Positions 49,003-60,054 of a stretch of 64,000 nucleotides of DNA are shown here, in pieces. The DNA comes from Drechslerella dactyloides (Eukaryota; Ascomycota; Orbiliomycetes; Orbiliales; Orbiliaceae). The DNA is taken from the NCBI GenBank assembly GCA_020064725.1, contig JAGTWJ010000019.1:496001-560000 (forward strand), written 5' to 3'. A model generated the notes under the pieces. It did not search any database, was not told where the DNA came from, and saw only the letters and a list, made by a program, of their open reading frames with translations. A program made the translations under genes and the position numbers. The first letter of the stretch is position 1; every line of letters starts with the position of its first letter.

Positions 49003-49209
49003 CGTGGCGGTCAATTCGCAGCCAATCGCAGTTGAAGGTGAAGTCGTAAATGCGAAAAGTTCGCCGTCGCAAAAGTAATCGAGTTTAAGAATTTCGACCG
49101 AGCTCGCTTCGCTGCCTACATACAACGCGACCATCCATCCACCTTCCCCTCCACGCGCCATCCGTCTAACTATCGCCGCATCCGTCCATCTATCGTCAAT
49201 CCACCCGCG

Positions 49210-49446
49210 ATGCCCCGCTGCCACAAGATCTGGTACCCCGAATGCCGGCGCACGGTCCTCATCCTCCTCAACGCCGCCTACGCGGAGAAAGACGCCCTCC
49301 CCAGCGCGCACGACCCGTCCATCACGCCCGAGCAGCGCGCGCGTCTCGTCGAGCTGCGGCGTGAGATCGTGCAGCTGCACGCGGACGTGAAGTTCATATC
49401 GAAGACGCACACGCACTACAGCTCTGCATTACTGTGGGTGCGGTAG
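49210..49446 (+). CDS. Small ORF, 78 residues, unknown
   Basis: Intronless frame starting 208 bases from the divergent SAM carrier. It begins MPRCHKIWYPECRRTVLILL. The middle (SITPEQRARLVELRREIVQL) is a plausible amphipathic helix, and it ends in YSSALLWVR. Composition looks protein-like and a strong start context (CCCGCGATGC) is present. No family recognised; could be part of a longer spliced gene. Confidence 0.45.
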   Translation: MPRCHKIWYPECRRTVLILLNAAYAEKDALPSAHDPSITPEQRARLVELRREIVQLHADVKFISKTHTHYSSALLWVR

Positions 49447-50465
49447 CGCAGCTGCTAGCTAGCTTTAGCGGACGCGGGTCGGCGTGAATGAAGTTACAGA
49501 TACTTATCTCTCTCCGTATATCGTACGTTACGCTTCAGTCGCCTGGGGGGGCGACGGTAGAAGATGGGCTTGGATCATGGTAGAAGTGCATGTCGATAAG
49601 TGTAGATAGGTACGGACATGCGAGCTTTTGGTAATATATCGTCGATGCATACTAACCGATTAGACCAACCTACGTAGACGACGACGACACTTAATATCGA
49701 GACTGGGCAGCACACGAAAAATAAAGATGTTTCCTCAGACACGGGTAGTGGGCACTTTTGCGCACGCATCGCCGTGCCACCGGTGCGCCGGAGAGTATAT
49801 CTGGTCAGCTGGAAAGCATTATCCCAGGCGACTGCCGAAGTGCCAGAAAGCAGCACTTCACGCGCGAGTGCCTTCGCAATACGGAGTCTCTTCTATATAC
49901 CTAGCCTCGAGATCAGACGCTAGATGGCAAGGCGGAGCTATATGCCAACCCATATGTCTGGACTTTAGTTGCATGCAATAATGACACAGGCAAGTACGGG
50001 TCCGTCCACGAGACTATGTGTAACGCCGTCCACCGCAAGTTAGAATGGCACAATGCAGCATGTAAAGAGATACAGAATCGGCGGCATAATATTCGATTTT
50101 CGAATGCCACCCGAGCCTCTATCGCTTGGTATCTAGGCGCAGGATCACTTGTCGACGAGTGATTCCGTAGATAGAGCTCCACGCTATGCCCACACAGGCA
50201 TCCTACAATATACCACCCCGATAGACGGTTTCGTCAAGATTCGTGACCCAATTTGATCAATTGAACGTGTCATAAACTTCGTAAATGGTGTAAGTCCCCA
50301 AGACAGCGACGGAGGATAGAATACATCATCACCCCAAAATACACAAAATACGCCAGCTAACCGCTTCAAAACATCCCCGTCGACCCCGTCGACGACCAGA
50401 AAATGAACCCAAATCAACCAACAATCCCAGAATACGGTATCGCGTATAAAATAGCTGTAATGAAT
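49447..50465. other. Intergenic
   Basis: About 1 kb with only short open frames on both strands. No repeat or RNA gene seen. Confidence 0.55.
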
Positions 50466-50840
50466 TTAACAATTGCAATTGCACATGCCCGTGCAACAAG
50501 CCATGCAGCCGTTCGCGCACTGTCCCCAGCAATCCAGTGCGAAAAGTTCAAAACACCCAATCCATATGCAGAACGCGCATAGCCAATTGCGACTGCCGTC
50601 CGGACTAACAGGATCGCAGCAGCTGCAGCATCTGCAGTCTGAGCCGCTGTCGCCGCCGCCTCTCGTGAGTTCCTTGTCGGCGGGTGTTTGCGAGTCGAGC
50701 GGGATGGGTGTGTATCCGGATCCGGTGCTGATGCCTGCTGCGTCGTGAGAGTACGGTGGCGGTATCGACATCTGCTCTTGCGACGTGTAGGTCATCTGCG
50801 GCTGCGTCGGGGCGGAGTAGTGGTTCGGATTCGCCGACAT
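50466..50840 (-). CDS. Small cysteine-rich protein, possibly membrane-associated
   Basis: 124 residues, intronless. The first half is Pro/Ser/Gln/Tyr-rich (SIPPPYSHDAAG). The last 56 residues hold 16 cysteines: CRCCSCCDP, then WLCAFCIWIGCFELFALDC, then a terminal run ending CCTGMCNCNC. The central hydrophobic piece could insert in a membrane, giving a layout like small Cys-rich membrane proteins (CYSTM or PLAC8-like), although no family is certain. The Cys doublets and CxC pairs could bind metal or carry palmitate. No signal peptide. A second small protein ending in Cys clusters lies 1.7 kb away on the same strand. Confidence 0.65.
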   Translation of the reverse strand: MSANPNHYSAPTQPQMTYTSQEQMSIPPPYSHDAAGISTGSGYTPIPLDSQTPADKELTRGGGDSGSDCRCCSCCDPVSPDGSRNWLCAFCIWIGCFELFALDCWGQCANGCMACCTGMCNCNC

Positions 50841-52559
50841 GTTGTATATTCAATGGTGTAGTTTACGTCGAATATATTCCGCAGGAGGTATGTCCGGTCT
50901 CGGAAACGGTTGCACGATAGGGTCCGTCGGATATAAATTCTATGTCGACCGACAAGAATGTACAGAATATATATTTTCCAGCGGCGCTAAAGGTAGGTTG
51001 GAAGGCGTCTGGCTCGCGAGACAACAGGATAGTTGACAGTTGTGTTATAACTGACGTTCGTCGGCAATATGAATGGTAGCGATATGAGGCTGAAGGAGAG
51101 GAAACAATGAAAGAATAATACCACCGATTGGATATCCAGAACGCCGTTACACGTTTAATATATATAAATCCTACGAGCCAAGTCAATTGCAAACGGACCG
51201 CCCCCCGTCAGCAGGCGGAGCCGGTTCTATAAATTCGACCAATCACCCGACTTACGGACGGTGACATTGAGCACTCGACTGCGCACCCGTTAGCATACAG
51301 GCATGTTGCACCGCCATGCAATCTCGCAACAGGGCTCGCATGTTTGTTTCTGTTTCGTTCCCGGCGTCCTTCCCGATGCGTGGGTGTGAATCGACCCTGC
51401 GTCCGGTTTTGCGAGTCAGGGGTCGAAAATTCCGCGGCGAAGCTTCTTCAGAGATCGACAGCATCATCGATACTAGCAGTTGGGTATACGGCGAAAACGG
51501 AGCGACGGCTGGTTTCTCTGAAGTTCGAGATTAACTCGAGCGCCTGTGCTTTTGGGACGTCGAGCGCGCTCAGACCTCGATAGCTGAGCTTAGGTGATAC
51601 AAACATGCCAGCTGCTGCGCCGACGATATGTATAAATTGCTCGAACCGGGCTAGTCTTCAGCTGCAACACGCTCCATCAGGATATCTTGCACCGTCGACG
51701 CAAAAAAGTCACGTCAATGCAGCGCATGTGATAATCGATAACCAGCATATCCTCCCGTATAGCCGCAGGCGGGAGCCATAGTTAGCTAATCCTCGAAGCA
51801 CAAGCTTGCCAAACTCGAGTTTTCCATGCAAAATTATGGAACTGCATTTTGCGTGGGTATGCCAGATGTGGACCTGCTGCATTCTGATACGAGGTGACCG
51901 GTGGCCAGACCGCATGTTGCACCGGGTCCGGTAGATTTATATTTAGCGCAACGAGCTCGCACGACAAGATCTTGGCAGGTCTTGATCGAGGCTTGCACAG
52001 GCACCCGTCGTATGTTTAGAAAAGCTAAGAAAAGAGTCGGTCGATGTTCTTGCCCGCCAGCTAAGAGCTGGAGAGCTCGAGCTGGTACCCTAAGCTATGC
52101 AATGGTAGCCTTTCGCGAACCGATACTTCGTAGGGCTAGACTAGTGCGGCTCGAAGGCTTGACCATCGACCCGCTATCGATATCGATCATGCACCTGCGC
52201 CCCGAGGCGACGAATCCTCGTAACCGTGGCGATAGACCGCTAACCTCAATAATTACCAGTGCTACACATGTGGTTGAGTAATAAATGTATTAAATACCTA
52301 TTGTAGTAAAACTACATGGAGTAAGAAAAAGAAAGAGTATGCATTGTCAGCTGAGGTCCCAGACCAATATCTCCCGACGCCAACACCACCACGGTTTCCT
52401 TCCACAGGATCACCAATGCACTTGAGCCTCCGGATAATAGTCGCCAACCCTCCTATAAATACCCCCAAGCCGATAAAGAATCCTTCACCGGTTAAACACG
52501 AGAAATTTAACATGAAACAGCGCAGTCTAAAGTATAGCCGTATTATATTATATTACCGA
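50841..52559. other. Intergenic between the two Cys-rich small genes
   Basis: 1.7 kb. The only notable item is the TIR-like sequence at 51007-51025. The plus frame 51901-52281 has no coding character that I trust. Confidence 0.5.
51007..51025 (-). repeat. Solo TIR-like sequence upstream of the Cys-rich gene
   Basis: Read on the minus strand, GTTGTCTCGCGAGCCAGAC matches 7465-7483 at 17 of 19 positions; both differences are transitions. A clear partner arm is not visible (a weak candidate, GTCTCGG, is near 50895). Confidence 0.45.
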
Positions 52560-52940
52560 TCACTCGCAGCAGTCGCAACAGTCCCCAAAGCAGTCGCAGC
52601 TGCACCGCCTCCGCGTCTCGCCAGACTTGGACCCGAATTGGAAGCATCTGGCAAACGGACCGAGCCAAGATTTTTCCTTCGCGGGCGGTGGCTGCGTTTG
52701 TCTCGGCTGACCGTGCACATGGTGCTGGTGGGGTTGGCGGTTATGCTCGTGATTTTGGTGGTGATGCTCGTGATTTTGGTGATTGTGGTCGTGGTGTTCG
52801 TGATTCTGGTGATTGTGGTGATGTTCGTGAATACGTTCGCCACCGCGGCTGGTGGGCTGATGATCGTGCTTTTCGTAGGTCATGGCGGGAGGCGGTTCCG
52901 GGACGGTGCCGAGGGCGGCAGCAACCTGCTTCGGGTCCAT
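52560..52940 (-). CDS. Small histidine-rich, cysteine-tailed protein (candidate metal-binding)
   Basis: 126 residues, intronless. Residues 38-76 are almost entirely His/Asn/Gln/Glu in an imperfect repeat (units like HHNHQNHEHH), encoded by an imperfect repeat at 52713-52829. The C-terminus ends RRRCSCDCFGDCCDCCE, with seven Cys in the last 14 residues. Both parts are classic soft-metal ligands (Zn, Ni, Cu), but no known family is recognised. There is no signal peptide and no membrane segment. A Pro-rich spacer (QPPPAKEKSW) separates the two. The opposite strand is also open over 232 codons, which comes from the repeat and is treated as a shadow. Function by composition only. Confidence 0.65.
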   Translation of the reverse strand: MDPKQVAAALGTVPEPPPAMTYEKHDHQPTSRGGERIHEHHHNHQNHEHHDHNHQNHEHHHQNHEHNRQPHQHHVHGQPRQTQPPPAKEKSWLGPFARCFQFGSKSGETRRRCSCDCFGDCCDCCE

Positions 52941-55053
52941 TTCAACCGTGGTAATATTATCCTATCAGATATTTCTCCCAGTGATCTAGATATCGATGGT
53001 AGGTTCAAATTTGATGAAATCGAGAAATTGTTGTCGAAATGATTGAGGTTACACAAGACCTTCGCGGTCGCGCTTTGTAATTGGACAACAGAATCGATAG
53101 CGAGCGTTCGAGCGCAGGGCTTGTAGACGTATATACTGGGAAGACGAAATTCAGAGCGTGCGCGCGCATGATACAAGATACAATTGCTTTCACTTTATAC
53201 TCATCTCATACACATCTCCATACCTGGCAGTGTCGATTACTTGCCGTGGTACGGTATAACTTATAATACGACCCGAGGTCCAGCCAGGTGAAATCTTGAC
53301 GTTGATGCGTGATAAAGTTTGTTAAAAATGCAATATCTCCACGGGCTGGAGGCAATTTCATCCTGACGTCCCCACATCGTAACCCCACAGCCATATCGTC
53401 GATAGGCTGGTAGCTACCCATCGACTGACACTACTTACATCGAAGATGATGGGCGATATGGCACAGTAGCAGGCCTAGTATATGATACGCTCTCAAGCGG
53501 TAGTCAGTATCGATATATCCTTTCCCAGTATTACACACTCCGCAATCGATATCCGAGTAATCAGGCACAAGGATTCCTCGCATATTCAATTTTTTATTCG
53601 ACATATCACTACTCAATGAACTGTAGAATTTTTTAGGAATTTTTCGCCAAATTTTAAATTTTGAACAGCTTTATATATTGTGTAATGGAGGAGATGGAGT
53701 CGTGAGGGACATATATAATAAATAAATACTTCATTACCCAGCAACAAGGGCAAGCTCAATATCGAAGCCGACCAGTTAACCCGGCCTCCAATTACTAGCC
53801 CCAATTAGGTCTAAATCTGTGGAACGCAACGAGCCTCAGGCGCCCCACACATCGACGGAAATTTCGAGGAACCGTGCATGTATAATGTATACATGCACGT
53901 AGCAGCCCGTGGACCTACGGTCACGGGAAGGGATCATCGGATATCCAAAATCTCGACCGCGACCTCCAGGCCAGATAAATGCAGATGGTAGCATATATAT
54001 CACGGCTTATTAATATAATTCCCACCGTACTGACTAGCCGACTGTATTAGCCCGCGGTTTATTCGTTTGCACGACTAGTAGCTCGGGTAGGCTATGATGG
54101 CTACTTTAACTTGGTTGTGTGCTAGTGATAGCGCTATAGCGTCTATTGAGGCTAGCTTGACGGAAAATAGTCATGCGTGGTTTCGGGAGGCAGCAGATAT
54201 CCCCGTAATGAATGTCATGTCCCACAAAGATTAACTTCCCTTGAATGAAAGCTAGGCTTGTAGTTCGCGAGCGGCATTAGCGCGAGGCTAAACCTTTAGC
54301 CGGCCAACGTTACGTAGCTAACGTCAGCGCTTCTAACTATATCAACTCACCACAGAAACTTAGCATGAATGCGAGTCGCTTCGTTAGGTTAGCTGCTGCT
54401 GCGACAGCTTTGACAAAATTTGATAATATCGTACGTACGTGCTAGTCATTGCTCTTGGTAACATGAGCTGCATGTGATCGACTCGCATTCGGGAAGGTGT
54501 TCAGAGATGCGGGATGCAGGTTTCGTTGAGTCAGAAGTGTCCAGCATGCATGCGGAGGACTGGGTCGGGACGCATGGGAATCCGGAACCCTCGATTAGCA
54601 TTGTTGGTATATCTCGCGAATTGATTTAAAGCGCGGACTCTTGGCACGATAATCTACTGGATGTCGCGGTACCGGACTAGACCTATGGAGTTTAGTCAGT
54701 CGCTAGCTCTTCATCATGGCGATTTCGAAATCGGTGTAGTAATATGGCATTTGTAATAAACGTCCACAGCGCCAATGATGCAGATCAATGCGCACGATTT
54801 TGCGGATTGTCAAAAGTAAGTTAATTTGTAGAGAGAACTAGACTCGGGGTATCAGAGGAGGCCTTGTTCGATCAAGGCGGAGAAAGAAGTAGTAGTTTTG
54901 TATTTTCGAGAAATATATAAATGGACAGCAAAGGTACATTCTGGATTAACAGTCCTTCAGCTGACTAGGAAGCGGGCAGCACAAACCTTTAGGACGAATT
55001 ATCGTAGCGCCTCTGGGATATTCTTGTTGTTCTTTGGGTTTCTTTCAACTACA
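52941..55053. other. Gene-free AT-rich stretch
   Basis: 2.1 kb with very short open frames only. AT-rich, with TATA/CTAG palindromes and no recognisable element. Bases after about 54830 are the likely promoter and leader of the next gene. Confidence 0.55.
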
Positions 55054-57117
55054 ATGAGGGCGGTTTTAATATCGTTGGCGGGGATAGCAAGCGTCGCACT
55101 TGCGGGGGATGCCAGCCAGCGACAATATTTCTTCAACGATGCAAGTCGCACGTTCCCAAAAGTCGACACCGATAACCCATCAAAGCTAATAAAAAGTCGT
55201 ACTTAGATACCCGCGTCACCGGATCTAAAATGGTATCCATGCAACGAGACGTATCAATGCGCTCGTCTCTCGGTGCCATTGAATCCAATGGACCCCGACA
55301 ACGGGCTGCGCTCCGAGATCCCGCTCATCAAACTCCCCGCGAACCCGTCATGTGAATATAAAGGCATGGTCTTGATCAACGCCGGCGGCCCGGGTAACCT
55401 GGGCTACACCTTCCTCATCACCACTGGCAAAGAAATCGCCAACGCGACAGGGCCAGGGTGGGATATCGTCGGTTTCGATCCGCGCGGCATGGGGTACAGC
55501 GTCCCGAACGCCGCCGTCGGTCTTCTGAATACCACGTTTGAGACCTCTCGGCTCAATGCCACCGATTTCACACCCGAAGAGGGTACGGCAGGCAAGCTGG
55601 CGAGACGAGCTGTTCGTGCGGCTGGACGAGCGGTCCGGGCAGCTAGACGGGCTATCCGGGCGGACCATTACGGCGTGCAGATTTCGAACAGACCGGACAC
55701 GTGGATCGAGGGCTTCTACGAGATCGGCAGGCAGCTGAACGGGCTGATACAAGCTAATAGCGATGAGGACAATCAAGCTGTACCGTATATGAGTTCGCCG
55801 AATGTCGCGTACGATATGCTCCAGATCGCCAAGGCCGATGCCCGCGCCAGGGGCCAATGCGCGGATGAAGCTCTAGTAAACTATTACGGTTACAGCTACG
55901 GTAATTTCTACCAGTCTTATTGATAGGGTTGGTTTCAAGTCGCTCACGGATGGAATGGATAGGCACGATTATTGGGCAGACTTTTCTCTCGCTGTACCCG
56001 CAGCACGTTGGCCGCTTCGTGCTGGACAGCGTGATCGATATGAAGGACTGGTATCGCGGCGATATTTACAAGTCGGCCTTCTACCATACCGACGAGAACT
56101 TTTCAACGTTCTTCACAAAGTGTTTCACCGCTGGCGAGCGGTGCAGCTTCTTCACCGGTGGAAGTCCTGACGCGATTCGTGACCGGTTCAACCACCTCGT
56201 CGGTATGCATGGGCACCTGCAGATTAATTTGGGATATTACCTGTGAGCACTGCTAACTTGATCTTTGAATACAGCCCAATTCGACGCTCCAAGAGCCATT
56301 GCGGAAGGCTGGGCGAACAGCACGCTGGTAACGTACGGGCAAGAGGTCCTCAAAACCGTCTTCGGTCTAGTAGGATACAATACTCTGCTGAACTTCCCGC
56401 TACTGGCGGACGCCCTGGCCGCGGTGGATAGGTGGTTCCAAGCCGGCAACGTCACCAACGAAAACCTAGCAACGGTATACAATAAATGGTCGCCCGCGCC
56501 GAGTCCCGCCGCTCCCGAACGTGCGGAATACGGGTTCACGGTGTGGTGCCTGGATTTCAACAGCTCGTTCGTCGGCAGCGACAAGCCGCTTGACGCATCG
56601 TATATCGACCGGATGCGCGAGGACAGCGTTACGTTTGGCGAGCGATTCATCTTGTTATACGCGGCCTGCGCCTGGGTCCACGCTGAGCCGAAATGGAGGT
56701 TCGACGGGCCGTACAAGCTGGAGAGTCCGACGCGGACACCCGTTCTCTTCGTCGGGCTGCTGAAGGATCCCGTGGCCCCGTATGAGAATGCCGAGATCGC
56801 GCACGGGAATTATGCGGGTTCAGGGCTGCTCTATGCTGATATCACTGGCGTAAGTATATCAAATCAAGATATCTACAAATTATCGAGTGTTCGAGTGGGT
56901 ATGCTAACTGGAATTATAGCACGGGATTATGGGCCAGCGAAATTGGTGCGCGTACGACAGAGTGCGCGCCTACTTTCAGAATCTAGAGCTCCCGGGAGAT
57001 GACAACCATTGTCCTGAAGCTACCGATCAGCCGTTCTTCTATACGCCTGCCAGCTCTTTGAGGAAGCGTTCTTTGAGTATTCCGCCGTACCAATCGAACA
57101 CCCTCCTGCCAGTGTAA
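55054..57117 (+). CDS. Secreted TAP-family alpha/beta hydrolase (tripeptidyl-aminopeptidase-like, S33)
   Basis: Predicted secreted serine peptidase or related hydrolase. Proposed exons 55054-55161, 55207-55900, 55963-56202, 56275-56849, 56920-57117; 604 residues. Signal peptide MRAVLISLAGIASVALA. Family marks: YPCNETYQCARLSVPL; INAGGPGNLGY (oxyanion region); GFDPRGMGYS; the nucleophile elbow GYSYGT, completed across intron 2; LYPQHVGRFVLDSV; the acid in LLKDPVAPYENA; and the His in ITGHGI, completed across intron 4. The triad is intact. Intron 1 (45 nt, weak donor GTCGAC) is inferred because it removes an in-frame TAG at 55204 and restores the N-terminal family pattern. Residues encoded at 55604-55666 are a three-unit 21-bp tandem repeat. 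Several N-glycosylation sites. Confidence 0.8.
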
Positions 57118-58653
57118 ATTTTATAAATAGCCGGGAGAGTTGCTCGTTGTTGCAACTTGGTGCATGTTGATTCTCATATTATAGATATAGTCTTATGGCA
57201 TCTAGCTTTAATATATAATACTATCTGCTATTTCTTCTCCCAACAAGATCTTAAGATGGCATCGCGTGCGTGCAGGCGGTATTACAAGTTCGGTAACTAT
57301 CGATATCTTTAGTCGAAGCCGATCAAGTTGACTATAGCTAAATCCCGAGCCGAGGGCGATCTACCCATCCATACTACCGGCCTAGCCAGGGTCTTGTGGG
57401 TCACATACTCGTATCAAGACGTATTGCCACATGCACCGTCCTGTTCAAATGCCGGCTTCCGTCAACTCGGAGGCGAAAACTGTCGGATTACCATAATAGA
57501 CATCTTGTACCCGTGATCCAAAAGACCCTAGTGTCCAGAATACGACGTACACCCCAAAAATTATCCGTCTTCGATCCAGATCTGCGAACACGACACAAGT
57601 CATGCCCATGTTGTAAATTTGAGCATGATTCCTGAATTCCATGATGCATGAAGTGTTCAATTCAAACCGGTTTGCAGTCGATTGAGGACCGCCCGCCGAG
57701 CGATACCAAGCCGGGTAAAGGTCGCATCCAAATTGGACAGTCCGGCGAATCAAACGCCGTCAACCTTCCCGAACAGACCGTCGACGTTGACAGACCATAA
57801 AAACTTAACATGTGCGTGCCAGCTGCCAGGATATATGACTACTAAATATTCCAGTTTAAAACTCAATTGCATTCCACGAGCACGCATTCCAGATCTCCGG
57901 AACGTTACGTTCGAACTAACTAGCATGTAATGGCATGCACGCCGGCTGGGGGCACGTGGACGCCAGCCGAAAGCGTCGACGGGAGCCTCAATCGGCCGTT
58001 TGGCTCGGCTGCAGCTGCTCGGCTGGTGTTCGATTCCTGGTCGACGACGGCTCGCGAAAGGCAGTTAGCTCCTGCTAGCTCAGGGGCGTGAAATGACTGT
58101 GAACATGGTTGAGCCATAGACCCGTGCCAAGGGCGATAAGGCTGTCGTCATGTCTGGCCGATAGGGGTAGCGACTGAACCTGGACTCCGCGTCTTGAAAT
58201 AACAGGAGATGCATTGCCGTAGATTACATTTCCCACGCTCCTCCTTCCTGCACGATATATTACCACCCTGCGATAGTTTGACGATACTTACTTCGTAGTT
58301 GGATCTTGGCTGGAGTGTGTGGCATGATCGGATTGTGACTCTGGTGTGATATCCCTGCACCTGCGGCCGTGCTTCCTGTTTGGCCAGCTGAGACACAGCC
58401 CGGCTGAGAATCCATCTCTTCCTTCCTCCTTCCTTCTTTCTTTCTTTGTCTCTCTCTTCTTTGTTTCTCTCTTCTGAATCATCCAGCCCTTCTCTCCTTG
58501 AATTCTCCATCCTTTAAAATTCGTCGTCTGGATAACGGTGATACACAGCATCAATCTTGTCACTGTCACGAATTCGAATTCACGTCTACTGATATAGTCC
58601 ATCCGTCGTCGCCACATTCGATATAGTTCAATTCCTACGAGGATACATCGACA
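57118..58653. other. Intergenic with a CT-rich tract upstream of the globin-like gene
   Basis: 1.5 kb without a supported gene. A strong pyrimidine tract at about 58412-58474 (CTTCCTTC/CTTTC runs) lies about 180 bases before the next ATG and is probably promoter or leader. Confidence 0.55.
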
Positions 58654-60054
58654 ATGTCCGACAAACTCGTCGACGTCGAGGGACTCCCCGACTACGACCA
58701 CGACCACGACGTCCCTCCGAAATGGCACCGCCAGCGCCGCTCCCCCTCCCGCCGCAACATGGCAATCGCAGGCGTCCTCGCCCTCGCGATCCCGACGTTC
58801 CTCTTTACCACCGTCGACCGCCCCCTCGGCTACCTGACCCTCCCGTCGACGCGCCCCCGCGACAGCAGCCTGTGCGACTACTACGCGCAGCGAAGCCATT
58901 ACTTCAACACCGCGTCCGCCCAGCGCTCCCTCGTCGCCACAATCGTCGACAAGGCCTTCCTCGGCGCGAAACACCCCGAAAGACTGCCGCATGGTAAAAA
59001 CCTGCACGGCATCCTACGACCGGGCGAATACCTCGACCGTCCGGTGGATTTACTCCGCTATTTTGACGGGTCCGTTAACAGCACCAACGTCGCCGGCGTC
59101 GCGTCTCGCGTGTCGTTTGTGGCGGATGCGCCGCGCGACGACGGGCGGGGGTATGGGTACGCTGTTGGTAACTGCCGGTTTCACAGCGTGAAGGAGCGGA
59201 TGTACCGCTACTTTGCCGCGACGCTGCAATGCTCCGCGTTCGGGAACACCGTCGACCGCTATACAGGACAGAGTATGGCTGATATTCACAAGTTCATGAA
59301 TTTTGAAGATGTGGAATGGGCGTACTTTATCGCGCAGTTCAACCTCGGCGCGCTGGCGGCCGGGTTTTCCGAGCGCGACGCCGCGCTGTTCGAACTGTAC
59401 CTCGTCGACAGCTTCGGACCCAAGATTGACGGTACCCCCGTCTTTGGCAGCCTGGACGACGACAGCGTGATGCCCCCGCGGCTGGACGAGGAGTCCCTCG
59501 TCGCGAGGGCGGCGGAGATCGTAAAGGTGCTGGTACCAGGTTACAATCACCGCGCCGCCGCCGCTGCCGCCGACGATAAACGGCCCTCCGTAACGCCCGC
59601 CCCGGTCGTAAAGCGGCAGAACCCGTCCAGAACATCGACACCACCACCGCTAATCCCCACCCCGCCACCGCTGACAACGCCCCTCCTCGCGCCCTCCGCC
59701 ACTGCGGAACTGCCGACGCCAACCCGATCGCCATCTTCGGGACACAACATTCTACCGGTGGCGCTCGGCGCGGGGATAGGTGCCGGGTTGGGCGTGATCA
59801 TAATCGGCATCGTAATCGCCTACTTTGTCATCAAGAAGAAGCGGATCGAGCGCCGGAAAAGCATGCCGCTGATGAGACTCCAGCCCGGCGCCGAGATGAA
59901 GAAAACAGAACCGGACACCCGCGTGGACCGCAGCGAACACGGCAACGCCGTCGGGAAGAAGAAGGACCCGGCCGCCTCGCCGCCCGCGCAGGGACACAAG
60001 AAGACGGACTCGGTCGGCGTGCGCAGCGTACGGTTCGGCCGGGAGAGCGCGTAG
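58654..60054 (+). CDS. Two-span membrane protein with globin-like (truncated-hemoglobin-like) domain
   Basis: 466 residues, intronless. An N-terminal basic segment is followed by a membrane helix (about 36-53, MAIAGVLALAIPTFLF). The region from about 90 to 260 is outside or lumenal and ends in a pattern like truncated hemoglobins: KERMYRYFAATLQCSAFG, then VDRYTGQSMADIHKFM, with His212 in the position of the proximal heme ligand, then a helix pair to about 258. This assignment is pattern recognition, not a search result. A Pro/Thr-rich linker (about 310-362) leads to a second membrane helix (about 368-393) and a basic cytosolic tail of about 70 residues (IKKKRIERRKS). One NST sequon. If correct, a heme domain is held at the membrane by both ends. 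Confidence 0.6.
   Translation: MSDKLVDVEGLPDYDHDHDVPPKWHRQRRSPSRRNMAIAGVLALAIPTFLFTTVDRPLGYLTLPSTRPRDSSLCDYYAQRSHYFNTASAQRSLVATIVDKAFLGAKHPERLPHGKNLHGILRPGEYLDRPVDLLRYFDGSVNSTNVAGVASRVSFVADAPRDDGRGYGYAVGNCRFHSVKERMYRYFAATLQCSAFGNTVDRYTGQSMADIHKFMNFEDVEWAYFIAQFNLGALAAGFSERDAALFELYLVDSFGPKIDGTPVFGSLDDDSVMPPRLDEESLVARAAEIVKVLVPGYNHRAAAAAADDKRPSVTPAPVVKRQNPSRTSTPPPLIPTPPPLTTPLLAPSATAELPTPTRSPSSGHNILPVALGAGIGAGLGVIIIGIVIAYFVIKKKRIERRKSMPLMRLQPGAEMKKTEPDTRVDRSEHGNAVGKKKDPAASPPAQGHKKTDSVGVRSVRFGRESA

Noticed and set aside
51901..52281. 126-codon plus-strand ORF
   Set aside because: Composition is random-looking and Arg-rich, with no conserved pattern or supporting neighbours.
52344..53042. 232-codon plus-strand frame with a long hydrophobic Val-rich stretch
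   Set aside because: The hydrophobic run is the complement of the His-repeat codons of the minus-strand gene, so it is a shadow.
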